The position numbers and the translations under genes are program-made. The notes beneath the pieces were generated by a model. It was given only the letters and a program-made list of their open reading frames with translations. It made no database searches and had not been told where the DNA came from. DNA of 49,663 nucleotides from an uncultured Erysipelotrichaceae bacterium (lineage in GTDB: Bacteria; Bacillota_I; Bacilli_A; Erysipelotrichales; Erysipelotrichaceae), in NCBI GenBank assembly GCA_902786245.1, contig CADABS010000010.1, positions 1-49,663 on the forward strand, written 5' to 3'. Position 1 is the stretch's first letter, and each line of letters starts with the position of its first letter. Below are positions 9,081 through 21,400 of the stretch, one piece after another.

Positions 9081-9304
9081 AAATGCCGTCTCTATCCAGA
9101 GACGACATCAAATCGCGGTACCACACTGGTTGCCTGTATATCTACAGACCTCTCATCCATTAACGCCGGTCAGCGTTCCTTCCTACTGAGTTCAGAAGGA
9201 CTTCTCCCAGATGCGCTTCCTCAGAACCGTTGCCGCTGAACTCCCACTCTGTTTCAGCTCGCTTGTGGACAGGACCGAGTACTCTTCTGTTCATCGAATT
9301 TATG
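9081..9304 (-). promoter_or_regulatory. T-box riboswitch leader, probable leucine (CUC) specifier
   Basis: The minus strand carries the conserved T-box core GTGTGGTACCGCG at 9126-9114, which pairs with the 3' end of uncharged tRNA. It is followed by a terminator hairpin (arms at 9099-9106 and 9085-9092) and a T run. Upstream is a long stem I region starting with GATGAACAGAAGAGTA. In its 3' arm the phrase CTGAA-CTC-AGTAGG puts CTC (9190-9188) where the specifier codon is expected, which would read leucine tRNA. T-boxes let transcription continue when the matching tRNA is uncharged, so the transporter/peptidase operon should switch on under leucine shortage. The core and terminator are clear; the specifier is read by eye from the loop context. 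Confidence 0.88.
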
Positions 9305-9310
9305 GTTAGA

Positions 9311-9339
9311 ATGATACTTGAGTGTTTTCATGATGTCAA
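9311..9339 (-). promoter_or_regulatory. Sigma-A promoter of the T-box operon
   Basis: TTGACA (9339-9334), a 17-nt spacer and TATCAT (9316-9311) form a near-consensus housekeeping promoter on the minus strand. Transcription would begin near 9304, just before the T-box stem I. Confidence 0.85.
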
Positions 9340-9355
9340 CACAATTTTTCAAATA

Positions 9356-9378
9356 AATTTCATGAAAATATTTTCATG
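9356..9378. promoter_or_regulatory. Palindrome upstream of the T-box promoter, CodY-like
   Basis: A perfect 18-bp palindrome, CATGAAAATATTTTCATG, spans 9361-9378, about 22 nt upstream of the -35 box. Overlapping it, 9356-9370 matches 12 of 15 positions of the known CodY box (AATTTTCWGAAAATT). CodY senses branched-chain amino acids, which would agree with a leucine T-box, but no codY gene is in the window. It may equally be an AT-rich upstream element or another repressor's site. The remaining sequence up to 9426 is AT-rich with no gene. Confidence 0.4.
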
Positions 9379-9426
9379 TTTTAAGCATATTGAAAACCTT
9401 TTCATCTTTTACAGCATCCGCCACCT

Positions 9427-9460
9427 AAAAAAAAGACCATATCGCGTGGATATGGTCTTC
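9427..9460 (-). terminator. Intrinsic terminator of the giant surface-protein gene
   Basis: A perfect 11-bp stem (9449-9459 with 9433-9443, loop 9444-9448) followed by eight T lies 18 nt past the stop at 9478. It is the first clear terminator met on the minus strand after the one at 34294-34323, and so marks the end of the long operon. Confidence 0.92.
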
Positions 9461-9477
9461 AGATCTGAATCAGTGAT

Positions 9478-12400
9478 TTATTCCTGTTCCTGCGGCTGAT
9501 CCTCTTCTTCCTGTTTTTCATTGCGCATGCCAACGAAGGCAATAACGAATTCAATGATAGCAAGAATGATCATCAGGATTGTCCAGCGGTCGGTATAGAC
9601 CATCGGACTGCGCATGTCTTCGGTGACCAGGAAGATAATGACTGCGACAAATGCGGTTATGACAGATGCCAACGGCAGAATGACTCTGTGCTTCCTGTCT
9701 TCTTCCTCTTCATCCTGGTCTTCCTGTTCCTCGATCTGCGTTCTTTCTTCGCTTTCTTCTTCCTCTTCGGTCTCCTTCTTTCTGCCGATCAGCCATGCAA
9801 AGATGCACAGGATAACGGCAGCGATGATATCAAGGACAACCGTAACAAGATTCACAAGTGCCCAGTACGAAGCTCTTGCCAGAGGAATCTCTGTATCTTC
9901 GATTTCCGTCAGGGTCACTTCACCGGTTTCTTCATCCACATGGACTTCTGCGGCGGTTTCTTTGGAAGGATCGAGCGGTCTGACTTCCGTACCGGGCTGA
10001 ACGGCCGGTACTGCATCTTCAGGAGCAGGTACTGTTTCCTGATCGCCAGGTACAGGTTCACCCGGTTCTTCCGGTACTGTTTCCTGATCGCCAGGTACAG
10101 GTTCACCCGGTTCTTCCGGTACTGTTTCCTGGTCGCCAGGAGCAGGTTCATCCGGTTCTGCCGGCTGTACGGTAAGCGGCCTGTAGATAATATCGATTGT
10201 CAGGTCGTGCGCCGGCATACCCTTTTCATCGGAACGTACAGAATCATAATCACTCAGCATGCCGGTGATTTCAGGTGCCCGTACAGGTCCGAATGCTTCG
10301 CCTGCAGCGTAGCGTCCGGTATACGGCGGTGCCAGTTCATTGCCGTCCTCATCGACGAAGCGTACGGTCAGCAGATATGTATCCGTGATCGTCAGTCTGC
10401 CGTTTTCGACAATGACCGCGAACTGGTCTGTTACATCTGCACCGGTGAGATCGCTTACCATGGCATCACCGCTGATTTCCGTCGTGTAGATACCCGGATC
10501 AATGCCGGCCGCAAATGCGTTCAGGCCGCTGACGCCGTATGACAGTTCATCGATGACAAAGTCTTCTTTTTCAAATCCTTCGACGCTGTGTTCTTCGCCG
10601 TCAAAGAGTACCTGATCGCTGTTTGCCTGCATCTCAATACGGTAGCGGACATTGCGGCTGTAGACATTCAGTGTGCCTGCTGCTGTCTGGATGATATAGT
10701 TCGCCGCATCTGTATCGGGATTCAGTCTATATGTAAATGTATTTGCGGATGTACCCGGCAGAATGCGTACAGCACCGGTATGATATACCGCGCCTTCACC
10801 GTCTGCCCAGCCGTCGCCGCTGACTGTGATTTCCGCTGCCTGCAGCGGTGTGCCGCTGTATTCAGCCTCCGCAGATGCGCTGGTCAGGATCACGGTGCGC
10901 GGTCTGACTGTCAGGGTTCCGTCTGTGATATGGACAGCGAATTCATCGCTGACATCATTTCCTTCGCTGTCGATGACCGATGCGATACCGCTGAATGTTA
11001 CCGGATAGACACCGGCATTTCTGCCGCTTCCGGATGCGCTGAGACCTCTGATGGTATAGGTGTTTCCGTCAACCGTGAATCTGCTGTTGATCAGACCGCT
11101 GAGCGTATGCGTGCTGCCGTCATAGAGATACTCGCCGCTTCTGGCTGTTACTGTAATTTCGTATTTTACCGTACGCGGAACCACATTGATTTCTCCGAAT
11201 ACGGTTGTGATGTCGTAGTTGTTTTCGTCTGTTCCCTCTTTGAGTGTATAGGTGAATGCGTTGGGGCTGATGCCGCTCAGGCTTCTGCCGCCGGAGAATG
11301 CATAGTCTGCACCTTCATTCTCCGCCCATCCGTCACCGCTGACTTCCACTGTTTCATTGACTGCCTCACGGCCGTTGTATACCGTGCGCACCGATCCGGA
11401 TGTCAGGATGACACTCCGTCTGCGGATATCCATGCGTCCGCTTTCCGTACGGATCAGGAACTGGGCTGTCACATCGTTGCCCTGGCTGTCATATACAGCC
11501 GGTGTTCCGGTGACATTCACCGCATATGTTCCTGCGTCTTTTGCGGAAGCAGATGCCTGCAGACCTCTCAGCGTATAATCTACGCCGTCCGCTTTGATAT
11601 GCAGTACGCCTTCGCTGTCGGCCGGACCGTATACGGTCGAAACGCCTTCTGCGGTATGGGTGCTGCCGTCATATACCCAGCTGCCATTGGCTGCCTTAAC
11701 GGCAATTTCATAGCGGGCCGTATCAGGCCGGCTGTATACTGTCAGGCTGCCGAATTCACTGGCGATATTGTAGTCCTCTGCCCGGGTGCCTTCATTCAGC
11801 GTATATGTGAAGACATTCTCGGAAATGCCCGGCAGGGTCCGTGAACCGCTGACGGAACAGGTGACACCGTCGCCTCTGACGAATCCGTCGCCGCCGATGA
11901 CGATTTCACTGTCGTAGACCGGCATGCCGTTATAGAACGCAGCCGCATCGCGGGACCGCAGCGTGACATTTCTCTTTTCCACTGTCATCGTTCCCGGTAC
12001 CGTCACGATCATGAATTCAGACGTGACATCAATTCCATTGGAATCCCGGACAACCGGTGTTCCGGTGATCAGAACCGGATAGCTGCCGGCATGCACTGCC
12101 GAGGCAAACGCGCTCATGCCGCTGACGGTGTATGTCTCGGAACCGATGCCGAAGCGGGTTGACTTCAGCTGGTTGAGCGTATGTACCGTTCCGTCATAGG
12201 TAAAGGTACCGCCGATAGATTCAAGGCTGATGATATATTTTGCGTCGCGGCTGTGTACCTGCAGTACACCGTCGCTTTCCGTGATGTCGTAGTTGGAAGG
12301 ATCCGTACCTTCATTGAATGTATAGGTGAACGGGTTGGCGCTGATGCCCGGCGCTGTCTGGGTGCCGGTCACCTCGTAGCTGATTCCTTCTTCTGCCGCG

Positions 12401-15400
12401 AATCCGTCGCCGCCGATGATCACTTCCGGCGCTGCCAGCGGACTTCCGTCATACTGCTTTTCCGCGGATGCGGAAACCAGTGAAACAGAACGTCTGAGAA
12501 TCTGCAGCACACCCGGTTCCAGATGAATGACAAATTCCTCTGTCACATCATTGCCTTCTTCATCCAGGATGACAGGCGTTCCGGTGATCGCTGCCGTATA
12601 GGTACCGGCATTGACTGCTTCTGCGGATGCTGTGACATTTGCAATCGTATAGGTATGGCCATTGATGACTGCCGTATCTTCGCACAGACCGCTGACGCTG
12701 TGGGCTGTTCCGTCATAGACTGCTGTGCCGCCGTTGGAGCGGATTGCAATTTCATACTTCGACGTACGTCCGTGTACGGAAAGTACACCATTGCGGACGC
12801 GGAAGATATAGTCGGAAGGATCGGTTCCTTCATTGAGCGTATATGTAAATGTGTTGTCGCTGCTGCCGGTGCGGGTCTGCGTTCCGGTTACGGTGAAGGA
12901 TGCGCCTTCGTTTTCCGCGAATCCGTCGCCGCCGACCGTTACCGTATCCATCGTCAGCGGATCGCCGTCATATTCTTTGTCTGCCGATCCGGACATCAGC
13001 GTGACATCTCTGGCTTTGACTTTCAGGATGCCGGTGACCGTGTTGACGGTAAACTGCTCTGTCACGTCATTGCCGTTTTCATCCTTCACAGCAGGAATGC
13101 CGGTGATCGTGTTGAAATAGGTTCCGGCATGAACTGCAGATGCAGCTGCGGATACGCCTTCAACCGTATAGGTATGGCCTCCGGCTGTGAATTCCGTTGT
13201 TTCAAATCCGGAAACGGAATGTTCACTGCCGTCGCAGAGTACTTCATCCCCATTGGATTTCAGAGTGATCGCATAAGCTTCGGAACGCTTTGAAACATCC
13301 AGTGTTCCATAGACCACAGTGACATCATAATCTGCCGCCGAAGCTGCTCCGGTAAATCTGTAATCGAAGATGTTCTCGCTGGAGCCCGGCAGGATTCTTT
13401 CGCCGCTGACCGTATAGACAGCGCCTTCGCCTTCCGCAAATCCGTCGCCTCCGGCCGTTACTTCCGGTGCCCGCAGCGGATTGCCGTCATATTCTGCCGA
13501 TGCCGAAGCACTGGTCAGGATCAGTTTTCTCTTCGCAATGCGCAGACTGCCGTTTTCACAATGCACCGCAAACTGCGCAGTGACATCGTTTCCTTCACTG
13601 TCTCTGACGGCAGGTGTACCGGTGATGGCGACCGGATAGACACCGGCAGATCTGCCGCTGCCCTGTGCGTTTACGCCTTCAACGGTATATGTGTTTCCAT
13701 CCACCGTGAATTCCGTTGTTTCAAAGCCGGATACCGTATGGACGGTTCCGTCATAGAGAGCACTGCCGCCGGAAGCACGGAGCGTAATTTCATACTTCGC
13801 GCTTCTGTCAATGATTTCCAGACTGCCGTATTCCGTGCGGATATCATAGTTTTCCGCATTTGTATTGGCATACAGCTGATAGGTAAATGTATTCGTGCCT
13901 GTGCCGGCTGCTGTCCGGGTGCCGCTGACGGTATAGACAGCGCCTTCATTTTCAGCCCATCCGTCGCCTCCCACTGTTACAGATGTGTTCCGCAGCGGGA
14001 TGCCGTCATATTCTTTCCGGGCTGAACCCGATACCAGAAGCACGGTGCGTGGCAGTACTGTCAGACTGCCGCTTTCATAATGAATGACAAACTGGGAAGT
14101 GACATCATTGCCCTGATCATCCCTGACCACCGGTGTGCCGGTGATCTTTGCCGCATAGGTGCCGGCACCGGTTCCCTTCGCTTCGGAAACGATGCCCTCG
14201 ACCGTATAGCGGCTGCCGTTGACAGTGAATTCCTCCGTTTCAAATCCGGATACTGTCTTTTCGCTGCCGTCATACATACTGGTCTCCCTGATGCCGCGCA
14301 TTGTCAGTTCGTACTGCTCATCGCGGCTGCTGACACTGAGCGTGCCGAAGACCGTACGGATATTGTAGTTGCCGGCCTTTGTGCCTTCATTCAGTACATA
14401 GCTGAACGCATTGTCGGCAGTTCCCGGGACGGTCTGGCTGCCGCTGACCGTATAGACAGCGCCTTCGCCTTCTGCCCATCCGTCGCCGCTGACCGCAATG
14501 CCGTCATCCGTCAGTGCCGTTCCGTCATACTGTCTGAACGCGGTTGCGGATGTCAGTACGACCGTCCGCGGTTCAACAATCATCCGGCCGCTGCGGATAT
14601 GCACACGGAACTGTTCCGTCACATCATTGCCCTGCGCGTCTCTGACAACCGGTGTACCCTCAACGAATACATCATAGTTTCCGGCATCGCGGGCTTTTCC
14701 TGCCGCCTGCAGTCCTTCGATATGATATGTATTTCCTTCGATCTCGAATGTATCTTCTTCGATTCCGTCCACTGCATGTTCGCTGCCGTCATACAGGAAT
14801 GTGCCGCTGTTTGCGCTGACGGTGATCTCATACAGCGATGCCCGCGGCGCTACCTGCAGTATTCCTGCATTTGCGGTGACTGCGTAGTCAGACGCCAGCG
14901 TATTGTTTCTGAATGTATAGGCAAACGCATTCTGACTGCTGCCGGGGATGCGCTGTACGCCGCTGAATGTATAGTCGGCGCCTTCGTTTTCTGCCCATCC
15001 GTCGCCGCTGACAATGATTTCACTGTTCCGCAGATCCGTTCCGTCATATTCCTTCATGGCAGAGCCGGATGTCAGTACCAGCTGTCTCTGTCCGACCGAC
15101 AGAACACCGTTTTCACAGCGGACGCTGAACTGATCGGTAACATCGTTTCCTTCGCTGTCGCGGATGACAGGCGTGCCTTCAATGATATTTTCATAGTTTC
15201 CGGCATGGACTGCGGATACAGAAGCCTGGATACCTTCCACTGTATACATCTGGGTGCCGGCTCTGAACTGTACTGTCTCAAAGCCGCTGACAGATTTCTT
15301 CGTACCGTCATACAGATATGTTCCGCTGCTGGAACGGACCGTTACCGGATACAGATTCTGGCGGCCGGTGACACTGAGCGTGCCGAACACAGTGCTGATT

Positions 15401-18400
15401 TCATAATCCGCCGGATCGGTATTGCCGTTCAGTGTATAGCTGAAGCTGTTGGGGCTGCTGCCGGCAATGGTCTGGCTGCCGCTGACTGTATAGACAGCGC
15501 CTTCGCCTTCCGCAAAGCCATCGCCGCTGACGGTGACAGAATCATTTTTCAATGCTGTTCCGTCATATTCCTTTGACGCCGATGCACTGGTCAGTACAGC
15601 CTTGCGGCGGCTGACCGTCAGTCTGCCGTTTTCCGTATCGACCATAAACTGCTCTGTGACATCGTTGCCGTTTTCGTCTTCCACCTTCGGGGTTCCTGTA
15701 ATGATATTGTCATAGGTTCCCGCATGCACAGCGGAAACAGAAGCTTCCAGGCCCGTTACTCTGTAGCGGCTGCCGTTGACAGTGAATTCGGTCGTTTCAA
15801 ATCCGGATACTGTCTTTTCACTGCCGTCGTACAGGAATGAACCGCTGTTGGCGCTGACCTGCAGATGCACTGCCTCGGCACGGGAGTCAACCTGCAGGAT
15901 GCCCGGAACCGTCGTGATCTGATAATTGCCTGCTTCGGTATTGCTGTTGAGTGTATACGTAAATGCATTGGCAGAAGAACCAGGGATGGTCTGCGAGCCG
16001 CTGACCGTATAGACAGCGCCTTCGCCTTCCGCAAAGCCATCGCCGCCGACAGTTACAGAATCATCTTTCAGTGCCGTTCCGTCATATTCTCTGGAGGCTG
16101 ATGCGGATGTCAGGATGACCTTTCTCTTTTCGATCACCATTGTTCCGCTTTCTGTCCGCAGACTGAACTGCAGCGTAACGTCATTGCCGTTTTCATCAAT
16201 GACCCGCGGCTTGCCGGTGATGGCATTGACATAGGTGCCCGCACCGCGTCCCTGTACCGATGCTTCCGCATCTCTGACAGAGAACTGTCTGCCGTTGACG
16301 GTATAGGTATCCCGGCGCAGACCGGAAACGCTGTGTTCGCTGCCGTCATAGACAAATGTTCCTCCGGCTGCCTGCAGGGTCAGCTGCAGCGGCTCTGCCC
16401 GGTCTGTCACCGTCAGAGTACCTGCATCGGTACGGATATCATAGTTTTCCGCCTTTGTATTTTCATGAAGTGCATAGGTAAATGTATTGGATACGGTACC
16501 CGGTATTGTACGGGTTCCTTCCACTCTGTAATCAGCGCCCTGACCGGCAGCGAATCCGTCGCCGCTGACCGTGACCGTTTCATCCCGCAGCGGCAGGCCG
16601 TCGTATTCTTTCGCGGCGGTCGCAGATGTCAGGATGACCGTGCGGCGGTTGACCGTCAGGCTGCCCGGTTCGATTTCCACAGCGAACTGATCTGTCACAT
16701 CGGCACCGCTGCTGTCGGTTACCGTCGGGGTTCCTTCGATTGCCGTATCATAGCTGCCCGCATCCGTTCCGCTGACAGAAGCCGCAACGCCGCTGACTTT
16801 GTACTGGGCACCGTTGACGGTGAATGTATCCGTTTCAAAGCCGCTGACCGACTTTTCTGTGCCGTCATACATGAATTCGCCGCTGCGTGCCTGCATGTGC
16901 AGAGGATAGGCCTCTGTTCTGCTGCTGATGCGCAGAGTGCCGGGCTGAACTTCGATATTGTAGTCGGCGGCAGAAGTGTTTTCATTGAGCGTATAGGTAA
17001 AGCTGTTCGGTGCGGAGCCGGGAAGCGTAATGGAACCGCTCACCGCAAAGGACGCACCTTCTCCTTCCGCAAAGCCTTCCGCTGCCACTTCGTCATTCTG
17101 CAGCGGGAGTCCGTCGTATTCCTTCTCATCGGATGCCGATGTCAGGGTGACATTGCGGGGAGCGATCTTCAGCTGGCCGCTGATACAGCTGACAGCAAAT
17201 TCGGCAGTGACGTCATTGCCGTTTTCATCCAGAACCTGCGGTGTGCCGGAAATGACATTGTCATAGGTTCCCGCATGTACTGCCGAGACAGATGCGCTGA
17301 CACCGGCAACCGTATAGTTCTTTCCGTTGACCGTGAATTCAAGCGTATCAAAACCCGACACCGTCTGTTCGCTGCCATCGTATACCGTCTCGCTGCTCTT
17401 TGCCCGCAGGGTAATGCCAAAGGCTGCCTGGCGGCCGGTAACCGTCAGTCTGCCGGTATGCACTGTTACTGCGTAATTATCTTTTTCGGTATTTTCGTTG
17501 AATGTATAGGTGAACACATTGTCTCCGCTGCCGGTGACCGTCTGGGTGCCGGTAACGGTGTAGACCGCTCCTTCACCCGGCGCAAATCCGTCTCCGCCGG
17601 CTGTAACGTCAGCGGAAACCAGCGGTGTGCCGTCATATTCCTTCACTGCGGAAGAAGACGTCAGAACAAGCGAACGTCTGCGGACCGTCAGGGTTCCGCT
17701 GCGCAGCGAGATATCAAAGGCATCGGTCACATCGTTGCCTGCAGAATCGCGGATCACCGGCGTACCTGTGATATCCGCACTGTAGGTTCCGGCATTGCGG
17801 CCGGTCGCAGAAGCACTGATGCCTTCCACCGTATAGCGGTTGTTTCCGATCGTGATTTCCATCGGTTCAATGCCGGATACGGTATGTTCACTGCCGTCAT
17901 ACATATATTCGCCGGACGCTGCCTGCAGCACGACGGGCCATCCCTTTTCACGGCGGCCCACCGTTAACATGCCGGTCTGTCTGGTGATGTCATAGTCGTT
18001 GGCATAGGTACCCGGATGCAGGGTATAGCTGAATGTATTCGGACTCGATCCGACAACCGTCTGGCTGCCTGTCACAACGTAATCCGCACCTTCATTCGCT
18101 GCGAAACCATCGCCGCTGATGCGGATATGATCCTCGGTCAGCGGTGTTCCGTCGTATTCGCGGGAAACCGTGGACGAAGTCATGACCACGCTGCGGCGGC
18201 GGATCGTCAGAGTGCCGTTTTCTCTGGCAACGCTGAACTGTTCCGTCACATCATTGCCTTCGCTGTCGAATACGGATGCTTCGCCGGTGATTCTGGCTGT
18301 ATATACACCGGCCCGGATCTGTTCTTCATTGACCTCGAGACCTTTGATGTAATAGACATGTCCGTCTGCTCCGGCCGTCAGTCCTTTGAGCGTATGAACG

Positions 18401-21400
18401 CCATGCGGCTGTCCGTCATAGAGAACATCGGTGCTGACAGCACTGACCACGGCCGGATACAGAGCGTCATGGGAACGGTTCATGACCGTCAGACTGCCGT
18501 ATTCTGCCGTAATCAGATAGTTATCCGGATCCGTACCCGGATTCAGTGTGTATTCAAATGTATTGCGGACCGTGCCCGGCAGGGTTCTTTCCGCGGTCAG
18601 CCGTACCGATACGCCTTCGTTCTGTACGAATGAGCCGTTTGTTACCGATACGCCGCTGTCCGGATAATTGCCGGTATGCAGAGGACTGCCGTCATAGACT
18701 TTGGACGCATTCATCGATGTAAGCGTCACCCGGCGCGGTTCAATGACCATTGTACCGGGTACTGTATGTACACTGAACTGATCGGATACGTCATTGCCTT
18801 CTTCATCCAGAACGGCAGGTGTACCCTGGACCGTACTGGTATATGTACCGGCATCTGCTGCACTTGCGGATGCCTGCAGTCCATGCACGGTAAAGGTCTT
18901 CGAACTGATCGTGAATGTATCCTGGATCAGTCCGGATACCCGCTGTACTTTGCCGTTATAGACATAATTTCCTCCGGCAGCCTGTACCGTGATTTCATAC
19001 AGCGCACTGCGCGATGTAACGGTCAGTGTACCTTCGAAAGCGGAAATGCTGTAGTTGTCTTTATCTGTATTTTCATTCAGCGACCAGGCAAACGTATTGG
19101 CGGAGCTGCCGGTAATGGTGCGGCTTCCGCTCACCGTATACACGGCGCCTTCGTCTTTGGCCCAGCCGTCTCCGCTGACGGTAACGGTGCTGTCGCTCAG
19201 CGGCAGTCCGTCATATTCCTTTTCCGCCGACGCGGATGTCAGAATGACAGAGCGCTTCGTGATCTTCAGTTCGCCGCTGTACGTATTGATTCTGAACTGC
19301 GATGTGACATCGTTGCCCTTTGCGTCCGTAACCGTCGGTGTTCCCGTGATTGTATTGGGATATACACCGGCATTGCGTCCGGTCGCCGCAGCGGAAAGAC
19401 CGCTCAGCGTATATGTGTTTCCTTCAATCGTGAAGGAAGATGCGCTGATGCCGGAAACCGTATGCGTCTGTCCGTCATAGAGAATTTCTTTTCCTGCCGA
19501 ACGGACAGTGATTTCATATTTGTTTTCCCGGTCAATGATTTCCAGACGTCCGTATACGCAGCCGATGGCATAGTTCGATGCCCTGGTGTTTTCCTGGAGC
19601 ACATAGGTGAATATGTTATCGCTCGAGCCGATGCCGCTCTGGACACCGGTAACGCTGTAATCCGCACCTTCGCCTTCGGCAAATCCTTCGCCGCCGACCA
19701 GGATATCGCTGTTTCTGGCCTCGCTGCCGTCATACTGCATGCGTACCGATCCGGATGTAAGAATGACCTGGCGGGGACGGATGACAAGTGTTCCCGGCTC
19801 TTTTTCGATCCGGAACTGTCCCGTCACATCGTTGCCTTCGCTGTCGCGGATCACCGCTTCGCCGGTGACTTCATTGATCATCCGGCCAGCATCTGTCATC
19901 TCGGCATGGCTGCTGAGGCCTTCGATCCTGTATGTATATCCGTTGTATGCAAATGTATCGCTGACAATACCGGAAACGGATACCGGACTGCCGGTATAGA
20001 CCGCTTCTGCGGAAGAAGCCTGTACCGTCACCGTGTATTTTTCCGCATCGGAACGGCTCAGCACCTGCAGGGTGCCGAACTGTGTTTCAATATCATAGTT
20101 GCCAGCCAGTGTTCCTTCTGCCGCGATCCATGTGAATGTATTGGGAGATCTGCCCGGCAGCGTCTGGGAACCGGCACTGCGGATAATGACGCCTTCGCCT
20201 TCCGCAAAGCTGCCTTCCGCGACCGATACGCCGCTGTTTTCCCAGGCGGCTGTTGTCAGCGGACCGCCGTCATACATCTTGCCTGCATCGGCAGAGCGCA
20301 GCACGATATGGCGGGCGGCAACCGTCAGGACGCCGTCTTCTCTTTCAACCGCAAACTGGGCACTGACATCGTTTCCTTCCGCATCGGTAACGACCGCTGT
20401 TCCCTGGACCGGGATCCGGTATGTGCCGGCATTGGTCTTCGTCAGCGCAGCGCTCATTCCTGCAACCCGGTACGATGCACCGTTGATCGTGAAGACAGTC
20501 TGTTCCAGACCTTCTGCTTTCTGCGGAGCGCCGCTGTAGACCAGCGTATGATCCGCCGCTTTGACAGTGATGGCATATTTTGTTTCACGGTCGGTGACAT
20601 TCAGCGTTCCGAAAACGGTCTCCACGGTGTAATCAGCTGCGTTTGTATCTTCATGGAATGCATAGGTAAATGTATTCCGGCTGGCACCGGCTGCGGTCTG
20701 CGTGCCTGTCACAGTGAAGTCCATGCCTTCCGAACCGGCAAATCCATCGCCGCTGACATAGATATCTTTGTTCACCAGCGGTTGGCCGTCATATTCCTTT
20801 GTCTGGCTGGCACTGGTCAGAATGATCCGGCGCGGTGTCACAGACAGTGTTCCGGACGCAACTGCTGTTTCATAATTCGGGTTTTCCGCTCTGACCGTAT
20901 AGGTCAGGCTTCCGGCATGCAGAAGCTGCGGTGCTTCTTCTGTCCATGTTTCCCCATCTGCTGTATAGGTGAGTTTTGTGCCGGCCGGCATTTCTGCGCT
21001 GACACCGCCGCTGAGCGGCTGGCCGCTGTACATTCTCTGCACGGTAATGGCATTCAGGCTGAGCACTGCAGGGACAATGGTCAGTTCACCGTCCGTCATG
21101 GTTACATGATAGTTGCCCTGTTCTTCCTCTGCCTGTACACGGACCGGATAGGTTCCGGCATCTTCGCCTTCATCGCGGACCAGTTCATAGGCAACGGTAT
21201 CGCTGCCGAAAAGACCCTGTACTTCTGCTTCAAACACAGGATCGGCGCTGCCGTATGTTTTCTGTGCGTTCTTTGCCCTGACAGTCACTTCTGCCGGCAG
21301 TACTTTCAGCACAGCATCCGCATAGACAGTTTCATAATTATCGTTGAGAGCCCGTACACGGACAGTATCTTCTCCTGCATCTCTGCGGGATGGAGCAGTT

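Noticed and set aside
10378-20834. CRISPR array suggested by the regular repeats
   Set aside because: The spacing is about 520 bp, the repeats are coding and diverged, and there are no short exact repeats with unique spacers.
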